Origin: Ilyonectria destructans
Lineage: Eukaryota > Ascomycota > Sordariomycetes > Hypocreales > Nectriaceae
Reading direction: 5' to 3'
DNA: 64,000 nt
Assembly: GCA_020740775.1 (NCBI GenBank)
Contig: JAHEWK010000002.1
Location: 1-64,000, forward strand
Below, in pieces: positions 36,662-47,900 of the stretch (the stretch's first letter is position 1; the number at the start of each line of letters is the position of its first letter). The position numbers and the translations under genes are program-made. Below the pieces are notes generated by a model, which was not told the origin of the DNA, made no database searches, and saw only the letters and a list, made by a program, of their open reading frames with translations.

Positions 36662-37126
36662 TTACATTGACAGCGTTGTGGCTTGGCTTAGCCTTCGCAG
36701 AGATGCAATTTGACCTCGACAGAAACCAAGCGCTTGTTGCTTGAGGCTAACTTCGTGCTCTGGAGGGATCACATCTGCACCTGATACCCATGTGACGGTT
36801 GTCCCATTTGACCCAGAATGCAGCTGTACTGCCGCAACAACACCCTTCGCATGACTTGGGGTCGGGTCAATGACTTCATACTTCAGCTTGTACGTCTTTG
36901 GGTCACACTCCAAGATCCGTTCGTCGAACACAGTCTCACCAAAATAAACCCGTCGCACGGCCCCCTCTCCGTAGCCCTCGAGAACTGATGATCGGGTGCA
37001 CCCTGGAATCAAAATTCTCTCCGCCCCGATAGCCGATAGGAACGGCCATATTTCATTTGGTGGTGCATCGATAGTCTCCTTAATCGATGCAAGGACTTTC
37101 CTGCCTCCCAGGTCTTCAATCGACAT
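36662..37126 (-). CDS. SRPBCC-family small protein (polyketide cyclase/Bet v 1-like fold)
   Basis: Single-exon gene of 154 residues, start ATG at 37126, stop TAA 36662-36664. The pattern fits the START/Bet v 1 helix-grip superfamily that binds hydrophobic ligands. An opening strand (VLASIKETIDAPPNEIWPFL) is followed by a helix, then GCTRSSVLEGYGEGAVRRVYF, a paired-strand region with YKLKYEVID, a THVTWVSG-like strand (TTVTWVSGAD) and a long C-terminal helix. Members act as cyclases, dehydratases or lipid carriers, and the activity here is unknown. No signal peptide. No lesion, although the transporter next to it is dead. A role in the same pathway as the SDR and epimerase is only a guess from position. 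Confidence 0.7.
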   Translation of the reverse strand: MSIEDLGGRKVLASIKETIDAPPNEIWPFLSAIGAERILIPGCTRSSVLEGYGEGAVRRVYFGETVFDERILECDPKTYKLKYEVIDPTPSHAKGVVAAVQLHSGSNGTTVTWVSGADVIPPEHEVSLKQQALGFCRGQIASLRRLSQATTLSM

Positions 37127-37307
37127 ATTCGATGGTACCTTGGTGAGATTAAGTTAATAACAGATTAGTAATCTGGCCTGATGTCCCTACTTCTTATGGC
37201 GTCGTTTAGCGGGCAGCGGGACGTTGCGAAGGCAGTGTGACTTTCGAAAAGGAAAAGCAACGTGTGTGAGTAGGTGTGGGCAACGTCTGAGGACATCCTT
37301 CGATGCT

Positions 37308-37316
37308 CTTATATAT
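37308..37316 (-). promoter_or_regulatory. TATA-like box upstream of the SRPBCC gene
   Basis: Minus strand reads ATATATAAG about 185 bp before the start codon, which is plausible but a little far. Confidence 0.3.
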
Positions 37317-39786
37317 TGCTACCTGGCGGCCTTGGTACGTACTCGTCCCTCATATTAATTAGCAAAAACAATTGGTCTTAGATTGCCTCGTTGTTTTACT
37401 TTGCGTCGAAAGCTACATTGGAATTTGTAAGCCGAAAGCGGGGAAATAGATGGTGCAGAAACATAATCTAGATCTCGGGCTCGGCCTCTTCTCCGACTCC
37501 GAAAGCGAAAACGAGCCCCTAGATAGAATCCTTACCCTAAAAGGTACAGGATTTGTAAGCTACCGTGATTAATTTACGACCTTCCTCCAGAACCGTTCCT
37601 TGACTTGACTCAAAACCCTATTAAGCAGATGTCGGTTTCGGCTGCACGTGTTATGCTGGCAGTACCCAAGGCGGCGCGATTACGGCCTCTCAACGGCCCA
37701 CTTCTTCTCAACAGGCCAACTCCAGCCAACCTATAGTCTCCCTCGACCTGCTGACTTTCAGATTCGAGAACAGTGATGCCGCCTCGCTCCCTTAGCTACC
37801 CACAACGGGTCGTCGAGACGCCCATACCGTCACGTGGTGGTCGTGTCTGGCCTGCCTCCAAATACGTCCTTTCCGTCAATCTTGAACAAATTGCTGTTCC
37901 TTTGTGTCACACACATCATAGGATGACCTTGAGACCGGCATCACAACATTCCGGCACTACGATCTGATTTAAGCTGTATCTGCTGCCGCCGGGACACCCC
38001 GACAAGCTCCGGATAGGCAGGCCCGATCGGGGTATAACAGACCATCGGCCCTGGGTCCGTCAGACTACCGGGACCGGACCCCAACAGCCCATCGGGCCCC
38101 TCGATGACCTGACGGACTCCTTAGTCCCGGGTCGGCCTCTGACTGCGACGAGGTCTATAAGACCGATCCACGAGATCCTCATTACATAGAAATCAACAGC
38201 TTCTTTCAACAGAAAAGATAGGCTGGTGTTATTCTAATGGAAAGAGGAAGGTGTATATGGGAAACTTTGTCCCAAATTTGGAGTATAAGCTGGCACGCTG
38301 GTTGTCATCTAAGCAGCTATTGAAACCCGAGATAGCCGGAGCGCCCAGTCGAAAATAGTTAGATCGTCAGATGGACCGAAGGAAACTTCGATGCGCGATT
38401 ATCGGGCCCTCTAATGACAAGTCTGAGGCATAAAATGGTCCTCAGCGTCTTGTGGCTAAGGCTGATTGTTACTTCACTCTTACATCATAAGCCTAGGCTG
38501 TTCAATCACGTGGCATGTCCCGCTTCGTTGTTCGATGCTTCAATGAACATTGAACAGCATTTCACGGAAAACCACCAAAAACATCATCACCAGCAAGAAT
38601 GAAATTTTGTGAAACGACAGCCTCATAAGTAACACAACACTCCCGCTTGTGTCCGTAATGGCTTTAACGGATCACTACATCTTCCCCTATGGTGTTTTGA
38701 CTCCTACAGAGGCCGGATTGCGGTCGCGGGCTGGGTCAGAGCGCAGCACACCGCGAAAACCACTCGTCCACAAACGATAACGACGTTGTCTGAACAGCAG
38801 CACATTCCACTCAGTGCGACGACACGACGAGACCTTGGACAGAACAGTATCATCTCCTACGCGACCGAGCACCAGACCCGGCATGCTACCAACGATGTCA
38901 CAATACTACACACACACGCGCACACACACGCACAATTTATTACGCCCGGTGGCTTCCCGCCAATGGGGCACTGTTACTATGTTATACTTCCGTTTCCCAA
39001 GCTTTGTCTTGATCTCCTACAAAGGCGGGAGTCCACTGGTCTCGTGGACCTGCGCCCGAGCCAAAATATACCCCTAGACGGATGTGCCAGCGACTTTGCA
39101 GATCCCCCGCAAACTTTCCGGAGGGCGGCCGAGGAATCATTTCGACGATGGCATTGGGGGGCTTGGATATCACACACGAGGGAGAATAAGTGGAGGCCAT
39201 CGAGTGCTTGATTCTATGTAGAAGAGTATAGGAAGTTCATTCTTTATATCATAATAGCTTCCGTATAGCGACGGAGTTGCGTTGTGTGGTTACGGAGGTA
39301 CTCCGTGGCCTTGGACCACTATCATCGTGATGCCTTCAATATTGGAGGCAGGCAAGGAGAAGGGCCACAAGTCACGTGTCTGGACTATTAGGCTTGACCG
39401 CAGTTTGCACTGCAGTCTGGTCTGACGGTGACGGACGGACCGATAGTTCAGTCTGCACATCTCAGTCAGACTGCTAGGCCAGTCCGACCAAAGTGAGACG
39501 GATTGCTAGTTTAGTCTAGCCAAGTCAAACGGACTAGATGGGCAGTCTGAGGCGTCCAGACGGACTGATTGCACTATTAGGAGCGCTGTATCCGGTTTCT
39601 TGTAATCTGTAGGTTGGAACCCAACCTCGCCGCCCCCCACACCTTTTCCTCCCCTCCTTTCTTTTTCCTTCCCTTTTTCCTTTCCCAGACAAACCATCAC
39701 CCGCGCCCACGCCCTACACGTGGGGTAGTGCTGCACGCTCCACTTGAAAGCTATTTTCCAAGTGTTCAGTGTCCTATCTTCGGAGG
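37317..39786. other. Long intergenic region with repeats, no supported gene
   Basis: 2.5 kb. 37975-38215 is GC-rich with self-complementary words around GGGCC/GGACC, followed by TCTATAAGACC and a pyrimidine end; it could be the end of an unmutated solo LTR, but no partner is visible. 38909-38934 is a CA/CG repeat (CACACACGCGCACACACACG). 39370-39570 is packed with short inverted CAGTCTG/CAGACTG words related to the fold-back repeat at 31724. 39631-39690 is a pyrimidine tract. A 141-codon frame at 38786-39211 spans the CA repeat and has no motif, so I do not call it. Confidence 0.45.
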
Positions 39787-40764
39787 CTAAAGTGGCTCCT
39801 GCTGTTCATTGCACGAGATGTGTGATATGAGTTGAGTTAGTAAGGAAGGGGTAAAGTATTGGGGCCCATCTTCATGGGTTATATGTTGTCGAGTATGTTC
39901 GCCCGGTAACGCTGTATCGACTCTTTCGGAAAGTTTCCGCCCTTCTCCGGCAGATATCTGTCGATATTTTGCTTTACTCGTGCTATGTTGAGTGTCGTGG
40001 ATCGCATTCCGTGCCCCCTCTTTAGCAGTCTTCAAGAGCTCATTTTCATCGCTGACGGGGATCCATATAGCCGACACCGCATTCCCTTTCTCTCGTAGCG
40101 CACTGATAGAGTCGTACACGCAGCGAACATACTCTTGGCCGGACTGTTGCTAAGGTTTCCTGAGGGTGAGCATGGCAGCTTTATTGCTTGTCAATAGAGC
40201 CAAGCTGCGGTATCTCAACTCTGGCAATAGCCTCAATACGCACGCCACCACCGCCAGCTCTCCGGAGAACGCATTCTGTTCCTTTCTCATGCCAAGTGTG
40301 AAGAACCGCTCAAGCTTTGGCCCTCCTCGCGCCGACACGGGGATCTGGATGGCACCACCAACTCCTACCACCCCTTTCCGCGCTGAGCTACTTGCGGCGA
40401 TGCATATTGCCCAGCCCACACCTGCCCATCTTGTGTCTGTCTCTTCATTGTCGACAATGGTATGTACTCGTTCCGTCTATAGCGCCACTATGAATGGACT
40501 GATAAATTCCAGTTCCTCCATCGGTACCTCGTTGAGTGCAGTTGCCACCTGATAAAAGGGCGAACGATGGTATCTTCTGAACTTCCGTATACTGGACGTT
40601 GCTTTGCGAAGAGAAGTTGTGCCCCACATATCTCCCATCTCTGTTCTTGTATTCTCGATGGTTGCCGGGCGATGCCCTTCTCGCTCCCACCTCTCGATGT
40701 TTGTCATCAAGTGCTTAATCCTCGGTGTTTTAGTGTCTGTACCTCGACAAGTTTTGCAGGCCAC
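39787..40764 (-). pseudogene. LINE (non-LTR retrotransposon) RNase H-like fragment
   Basis: One minus-strand frame carries the C-terminal RNase H-type domain common in fungal LINE ORF2 proteins. Its landmarks are ARKGVVGVGGAIQIP, RFFTLGMRKEQNAFSGELA, LALLTSNKAA, then QQSGQEYVRCVYDSISALRE, IWIPVSDENELLKTAKEGAR and RVDTALPGEHTR. Internal stops include TAG about 40150-40152 (RKP-stop-QQSGQ) and one near 40477. Family similarity ends shortly after ALPGEHTR, so the 3' end is lost, and no RT domain remains upstream. The remnant stops near the Pogo fragments at 40921. Confidence 0.75.
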
Positions 40765-40922
40765 AAGCTCTGAGTAGGGTTTCGTAAATTAGCTTCAGCC
40801 GGCACGTTTCGCCGATGCAATATTCCTTCCCAAATTGGTTGCGGAGTTTCCTCATCTCCAGTATCCACTTGGCCAAACAGTCTGCTCGAAAAAAGCATAA
40901 TGAATTGTAGATGCTTCAAATA

Positions 40923-41224
40923 ACGTACATAATAAGCGAGCGACTCAGACAAGCGAGTGACTCAGACAAGCGAGTGACTCAGACAAGCGAGCGACTCAGA
41001 CAAGCGAGCGACTAGCCTAACCACATTTTCACCTCAACATACATTTAACATACCATTTCTCAACACATAAGAATGGCATTAGCTGGGAAAGAAAGATGGC
41101 TTATTACAGTTGTTCAAGCTATTCAAAAAGACCCAGATCTAAGTACACAGGCTTCAGCTAAGATCTATATGGTTAGTTAAATAATACTTAGCCACTGTCT
41201 TAAGAATATAATTTTGTAATATAA
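40923..41224 (+). mobile_element. Fot1/Pogo-type DNA transposon fragment, copy 1
   Basis: Begins after a TA dinucleotide with ACGTACATAATAAGC, a terminal-repeat start as in Fot1/Pogo elements. Then come 17-bp tandem repeats and a coding start at 41073: MALAGKERWLITVVQAIQKD, followed by an S-A-K-I-Y motif, VS and a TAA stop (fits CAA). This is the N-terminal helix-turn-helix of Pogo-like transposases. Coding similarity continues, RIP-mutated, to about 41220, where copy 2 begins. Confidence 0.65.
40936..41013 (+). repeat. 17-bp subterminal tandem repeat
   Basis: Unit GCGAGYGACTCAGACAA starts at 40936, 40953, 40970, 40987 and, partly, 41004. Copy 2 of the transposon has about two units (41238-41265). 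Such subterminal repeats are often transposase-binding sites. Confidence 0.8.
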
Positions 41225-41226
41225 TA

Positions 41227-41440
41227 ACGTACATGATAAGCGAGTGACTCAGACGAGCGAGCGACTCGCCTAACCACATTTTCACCTCAACATACATTTA
41301 ATATATCATTTCTCAATATATGAGAAAGGCATCGCCTAGTAAAGAAAGGCGCCTTATTACAGCTGTCCAAGCTATCTAAAAAGACCCAACTCTAAGTACA
41401 CGGACCGCAGCCAAGATCTACACGGTTTGTTGCATCTAGC
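41227..41440 (+). mobile_element. Fot1/Pogo-type transposon fragment, copy 2
   Basis: Repeats the terminus (TA, then ACGTACATGATAAGC), the leader CCACATTTTCACCTCAACAT and the coding start region (SPSKERRLITAVQAI, then a TAA stop where copy 1 has Gln, then KDPTLSTRTAAKIYTV). It sits head to tail behind copy 1. Coding similarity stops near 41435. Confidence 0.6.
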
Positions 41441-41690
41441 AGATGGAAATGATCATGTGTGCGAGAAGCTCTTGATATTCTTTCTATCTAATAGAGGGTC
41501 TTTGGGTCAGTCTTATAGATGAAGATGACCTCGGATGACCTCGGCGGCCGAGACGCTCCGGATCCCCCGGAGTCTCTGACTTTAGCTAGCTATTGATAAA
41601 ATCAAGGAAAAGCTAGGCCTAGATGACGAGGCCGGTGACGAGGCCGGTGGCGATGGTGCGTTGGTGGTGAGACTCTGTAGATATCCGATA
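41441..41690. other. Spacer with short GC-rich repeats
   Basis: No gene recognised. 41622-41655 holds GACGAGGCCGGTGACGAGGC, then GGTGGCGATGG; 41553-41575 is rich in CGGATC/CCGG words. Probably transposon debris. Confidence 0.35.
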
Positions 41691-41780
41691 TCCCGATACA
41701 TATGACACGGTCAGTTAAATAACACTCAGCCGCTGCCTTAAGGGCACAATTTCCCGATGCGATATTATGCCCAATTCGGG
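41691..41780 (+). pseudogene. Fot1/Pogo-type transposase fragment 3, interrupted by a TRIM
   Basis: The frame TVS-stop-ITLSRCLKGTISRCDIMPNS matches the segment that follows the helix-turn-helix in Pogo-type transposases. The same segment appears in RIP-mutated form at 41165-41220 in copy 1. It breaks off at TCGGG 41776-41780, where the TRIM-like element inserted. Confidence 0.55.
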
Positions 41781-42370
41781 TGTCACGGATTGGCCCCACA
41801 AAGGGCTCAAGCGGCAGCTAGCGCTTCAACCGTGGCTGCAAAAGATGCGGGTCCCAATTGCACCAAAAGGGAACGAAATGACTTGACCGCCCGATAAGTC
41901 ATTTAGCTGTATCTATAAGGATTTTCTACGGACACCTTCTACTGCCGCCCCTCAGGACTATAATAGGCACAGCCTAGACTACTGCTAGGCACCAGCCTGT
42001 AATATCACCTCCCTACTCCAGAAAGCCCTTCTTTCTAGAGCTATAGACCTCGAACCCTCCAGGGAGACACTGTCTGTAAGCTTAAACTAAGCCAGTTTGT
42101 AATTACTAAGGTTTGAATTTATAATCTTTAGAATAGTTAAGTTATCTGTAATAAATTAGCTCTATATAGAGCTTAAGTAGTGGCTAGTACTTTAACTGTA
42201 GCTGTAAAAGATACAGGTCTTAATTATATTAAAAGGGAATAAAATAACTTAACTGCTTTATAAGTTATTTAGCTATATTTATAGGGATTTTCTATAGGCA
42301 CCTTTTACTACTGCTTTTTAAAGCTAGAATAGATATAGCCTAAATTACTGCTAGGTATCAGTCTGTAATA
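41781..42370 (-). mobile_element. TRIM-like miniature LTR element on the RIP boundary
   Basis: Two direct repeats of 224 bp (41781-42004 and 42147-42370) flank 142 non-coding bp. The flanking 5 bp are TCGGG (41776-41780) and TTAGG (42371-42375), the same word after one C-to-T and one G-to-A change. The left repeat is of normal composition. The right one is its RIP-mutated version: GGCAGCTAGCGCTTCAACCG against GTGGCTAGTACTTTAACTGT, mostly transitions. A purine tract on the minus strand (GGAGTAGGGAGGTGA) abuts the left repeat, so orientation is minus. No coding capacity. Confidence 0.8.
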
Positions 42371-42781
42371 TTAGGAAAACTTATAGAATTAGAGGAATTA
42401 ATACTTATTAAGTATATTCTTAATTTAGATTTATAATTATTTTCTTTCTAGCTTTATAATATAGAAGATATAGCTAATTAACTGCTTACTGACTGTAATA
42501 TACCTTTAGTTAGTAAGTATTAAGCTTTAAACTTTATTAAGTAATAATTAAGCTTAAGATATATTTTATATATAGATATAACTATTAGAAGGCTTAATAT
42601 AAAAATCTTAATATTATTTAAAATTGATTTTAATTTATATAGAATATAATAATAAAATATAATATTATATAATTAAATATTTACTATTTTAATAAGATTG
42701 AGTTTATAATAGATATTATCTTAACTAGAATAGTTATTATAAGTACTAAATAATATAGAAGACTGAAAATAATTTAATTAG

Positions 42782-43334
42782 TATTAGAGGTTATAAGGCA
42801 GTAGAATAAAGTAATATAATTATAAAAGAAATATTCTAATAAAGAATATAAGGTTAAGGGGTATATATAAATAAGAGGTAGATAGTATAAAATAGTATAA
42901 GATAGTATATTAATAGTGTATAATATAGTAATAGTAATATATAATAAGTCTGAAATTACCCAGGGGGTCTCAGCCTTTTTATAGACAATTTGCTTAAAAT
43001 CCAGCTATTATATTAAGATAATATGTATACCATTAGAAAGCCCTAAATTCCAGCTTTCTTATGGTATTGTATTTGTCCTTATAGGTACTTTCCTTATTAA
43101 GTAATATTGATTCCAAATAGCGTATACTTTAAAATTAATTAATTTTAAAGTGCAGATAGATTAATAAGCTGATTTAGGCTGATTAGTTATATAGTGTAAA
43201 TATTGATAATATACTGTATTTTAGTATATAATTATAAGATTTTTATTAGAATTTATAAGCTATATTTTAAAGCTTAAAGCTTAAAGCTTAAACTGTAAAA
43301 TAGTTATAAAGTTATATATTTACAGTCTTTAACA
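42782..43334 (+). repeat. Family F solo LTR (553 bp)
   Basis: Inverted relative to the F copies at 7918 and 27672: begins TATTAGAGG and ends GTCTTTAACA. Both flanks read ATTAG (42777-42781 and 43335-43339), a perfect target duplication, so this is a solo LTR left by LTR-LTR recombination. Confidence 0.85.
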
Positions 43335-43434
43335 ATTAGAAAATAGAAAATAGATTACTATAATTTATAGTATTAATTTCTAAAAGTAAGTAATTCTGCT
43401 ATTTATTATTATAATATATTAATATTATCTTATA

Positions 43435-43778
43435 TATAACAGTTAGATCTAACCTAAGAGTATAAAGTAAGTCTGAATATAAGGTATATAATTTAGTAGA
43501 TTAAAATATTATAGTAAGCAATATAGATTACAGTCTGATAATAGTAGAATAATAGATTTAATATAACTAAATATATTAATAGCTAGTAAGATTATCTTTA
43601 TAAAAGTACTAAATAAATATACTTATATATTAAATAGTAATTTATAGATTATATAAAGTATTAAATTACAGTAATCTTTAGATTATAATAATTTAGAATT
43701 ATAGATATAATCCTTAGTATAATACTCTATATATAATTAAATAGAAAAAGTAGGTATATTATAGTTCTGCTAGTTATA
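43435..43778 (-). repeat. Family A LTR, inverted, cut by element G
   Basis: Reverse complement of the element A LTR: starts TATAACAGTTAG and contains TAATAGCTAGTAAG. Only 344 of 373 bp are present. The missing 29 bp are exactly those expected on the far side of element G, which begins at 43779 and leaves the window before its end. Confidence 0.75.
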
Positions 43779-44188
43779 TATTACAGCCTATATATACCTT
43801 AAGTAGGCAGTAGGCAGTTAGAACTGGCAGTATTCTAATATCTATAATTTTTAACTAACTAAAATTAAATTACAGAATTACCTTTATAATTCTATAATTT
43901 TAAATTGCTAGATTACTTATATAATCTAATAATCTATCTAAGTATATAGATAATAAAGTAATATATATTTCTAATAAGTAGCTACTTAGCTATTAATATA
44001 ATTTAGTTATCTTAATTACCTTAACTTACTATATATTACTATACTTAACTATTACTAGATATAATATTATTTAGTAAGTAATATCTTAATCTATCTGCTA
44101 ATATAAACTTACAGTTTATCTACTAGTAATTAATCTCTTACCTACTTTATACTATATATATAGTAGTCTAAAGAGTATAACTATTATA
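43779..44188 (+). repeat. Element G 5' LTR (410 bp)
   Basis: Reverse complement of the D LTR type: begins TATTACAGCC and ends CTATTATA. AGCTATTAATA at 43991-44001 is the exact reverse complement of TATTAATAGCT at 44189-44199, directly behind the LTR. Confidence 0.8.
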
Positions 44189-44547
44189 TATTAATAGCTT
44201 TTATTTAGAAAGATTACTTATATTAACTATTAAGTAATATCTTATACTATTAAGATATTTAGAACTAATTAAACTCCTACTACCTTAAGTAATATATTTA
44301 TACTATCAGCCTATATAGCTTCAGTAAATAATACTAATATAGCAGCTGAAGTTAAGTAGCTGTATAATCTGGTCTGCATTCTATAGCAGTAAGTATAGAA
44401 TATAATAGTACTAATTACTAGAAATAATAAATATAACCTAGAGGAAGTAATAAAATTACTGCTACTAGAGAAGTTTAATAGAATACCCAGTGATATTATA
44501 CTCTTTATTATTAGAATAAAAGGGTACTTTTAGTAGTATCTATAATA

Positions 44548-44944
44548 TGTTACGGCCCAGGTTAAGACCAGGCAGTTACAACTAGCAGAACTATAACGGT
44601 ACCCACTTTTTTAGCTTCTCTATTAGCCTAAAGGCCTATATATAATAGATTAATATCAGTACTCTACTTATAACTCTTATTAATAAGACTGACAGTCTTA
44701 TTAATAAACCTTATAAAGGCACCATTAAGACCACACAATATATCTAGTATATAGATATATTCATTTAGCACTTTTATAGAGATAGCCTTACTAGCTATTA
44801 ATATATTTAGTTATATTGAATCTACTATTCTACTATTACCAGACTGTAACCTATATTACTTACTATAACATCCTAATCCACTTAATTATAAATACTATAC
44901 TACCGGACTTACTCTATACCTCTAGGCTAGATCTAACTGTTATA
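44548..44944 (+). repeat. Element C 5' LTR
   Basis: Keeps the TG start and more C and G than its 3' partner. AGCTATTAATA at 44793-44803 pairs, with one G-U wobble, with TGTTAATAGCT at 44945-44955. Confidence 0.88.
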
Positions 44945-44955
44945 TGTTAATAGCT

Positions 44956-47900
44956 CTTATTTAGTATATTACTATATTAACCTAAGTAATATCTTAATTC
45001 AGTTACTATAGCTTTAGTAACTCTATTAACTAATACCTCTACTTTCTTAAAGGGAAAAAGTATAGTATACCCTAAGACCCTAAAGGATAATAATAGTAAT
45101 AATACTATAGGAAATAAGGAATCCTCCTTAGATAAAGAAGAAATAAGTAAAAAGCTTAAGAAGCTTTATAAGGAAAACCTTTAACTTTACTAAGGAGTAA
45201 ATACTTTAACCGATACAGCTAAAACCAATAAGGTATAGAATAATGAAAAATTCCAAGCTCTATATAATAAGATATAGAATCTTAATATAATATAAATAGC
45301 AGCCCTAAATCCAATACTACTAGTAACTATTATAGTACTAGAAGGATATATTATTAACCTTACTAATAAGTAACTCTATACTTATACTGAAAAAGCTCAG
45401 TATATAGAATAATTTAATAGATTTACTATTGCCCTAAGTATCCTAAGATCTTATAATATTAGTAAAACTATTAAATTACTTCAGCTAAGAAAGTTTAATA
45501 GTATATCTAAGGAGCTTTAAGAATACCTCACTAAGCTTAAGTCCTACTATATATACTACCTAACTGTATTTAGTAATAAGTTACTAAAAGTTCAATATAC
45601 TATAGAACTACTAGAAGATAAGGCTTAATAAGAAATAGGCCTAACTTTAAGAGACTTTATAGAGAACTTATCTAATTAATATAAATTAGAAACTACTATA
45701 TTATTTAATAGCTTTAATATATATAAATAACTGCTTATAAATATATATAGAGAATAGGATAAGAAATATAAAGTACTTATATAAATCCGAAAGTTAAAGC
45801 AGATAAAGATAGTATTAGAATACCTTATAGAATACTAATATCTATTTATAAAGCTTAACTGAAATAATAAGAATATAGTAGATAGATTCTACTAAGAATT
45901 AAAGAATAAAGTTAAGAATAAAATCTATAAGATTCTTAACCTACTAACTGAATTTAATATCTATATATACCTCTATATTACTATTAATAATTAACTATTT
46001 AAATAATATATTAAGAAAAGAAAAGAAAACCCTAAGAGTTAGAAGAATAAGAAAAACCACTCTAACTACAGTAAGAAATACTAAGGTAATACCTCCTATA
46101 GAATAGCATTAGAACCTATAGAACTAAAAGCTGCCTAGAAAGACTATTTAAAGGTTAAGTGCTGAAATTACAGAAAGATAGGCCACTTTAAAAGTAAATA
46201 TTACACCCCAAAATCCAACTAAAAGTATAAATCTATACCAGAAGGTAAGTATATATAATTTACTAACTACTAGCACTCTAATAATAATAATAAACCTTAA
46301 ACTGCTATTTAATTTAAGACTATTACTATAACCTAAAGTGGTTATAATAGAGGGTTTAATAAAGTCTATAAGAATAATATAGACTGGGAAAAGGAATACC
46401 TTAAGGATGTATTTATCCTCGAACTATATATCTAAAAAACTACTAAAACAATTAAAGATAATACAATAGAGAAAGTATAAAAATAAGCCGTATAGTATAG
46501 AAAAATAGACACTAAGAGAAAGAATAAGCAAAACACCAGACTGGAAAAGAAAAGATAAAGTTACCAGAGAAATAAGCCCATCTGGAAACCAGTTTTAAAA
46601 GGCTATAATACTACCCTAAATACCCTTAACGGCACATTATACACTATAGCTATAGTACGACGAGGAAATTCAATTCCAGACAGACAACTTAGAACTGTTA
46701 CACTACCCCTAACAGACAGAGAAAAGATGTCTTAGAAACAGGAGGAAAGAAATGAGATCCAACGACAGTTCTACACTAGGGAAGATAACTGACTCTGGGT
46801 GCACGCTGGACGGAAAGCCTGCGTCATACGGAAAATAGGACTCCCAGTAACAGATAAAGATGTTATCCGCCCTATAGAGGAGTACCCCAAAACTAATCCC
46901 AAGTCCAACTATAAAGACTATAAAGTATACTGAAAGCTTAACAGCCTAGGGAACTAAATATAGAAATACCCAGTAGATATATATAACGACCTTATAAATA
47001 AACAATAAATACCCACTGCAACTAACTCTATCTATATCTATGCCTATAATATACTATTAGGCTGCAATCTATACTATATAACCCTAAAGGAATAAGAGGA
47101 TAATAACCTAAGGATAGCAGTAGTATACTCTAACTACTAAGAAATTTTATAGGTATTATATATTATCTATAAATACCCAATATATAAAGAAGAAAAAATC
47201 TACTATAACTATTTCCCTATATAAATAAATAATATACCCATTTAAAATCCATACTTATAGAATAAATTTAAGTACTTTTAAATTACTAAATAGTATATAG
47301 AAATAGGTATTATATAACTAAAGGATAAAAGAGACCTTTTTCCACCTAAATATATAAACTTAAATAGCACTATTAATAACTGTAAAATAGAAGAATACTA
47401 TATATATAAATAATAGAAAATAAGAAAGTAGTATAAATATAAAGAAGAAGATATTACTAAATATATTGCTATAAGAGCACTATAATATAATAAACCAGAC
47501 TGTACTGAATACAGCTGGAAAAACCAAAATAAGTTCCAATATATTAAGTTTCTAATCCACCGGAATTATAACTTCTTAAACCACTAAGAAATAAGCAGTT
47601 TTAATTAAGCCTGAAAAAGTAAGATAGAAGATTGGGAATATAGAGGGATAACCCCCAAATATAACAATAAAGAATCTATCTGGAATATCTAATCTTACTC
47701 AGCATGAAATATAATAACCTGCAATAAGCCTGAATGCCCTAAGTATGGTATAAAGGTATAAGAAATCAATATATATATCAGATAGATATATAATAAGGGA
47801 TTTAACTTTCTAACTTAAACTGGAATAAATTAAGCAGATTAAGCCTGATACTAATAGATTAGGAATAGCTATAATAAATACTTTAAGATAGAATATTTAG

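Noticed and set aside
38786..39211. 141-codon plus-strand open frame
   Set aside because: It runs through a CA/CG microsatellite, overlaps four other frames and has no recognisable domain.
40936..41013. CRISPR-like array of 17-bp repeats
   Set aside because: The repeats are directly adjacent without spacers, lie at a transposon end, and the genome is eukaryotic.
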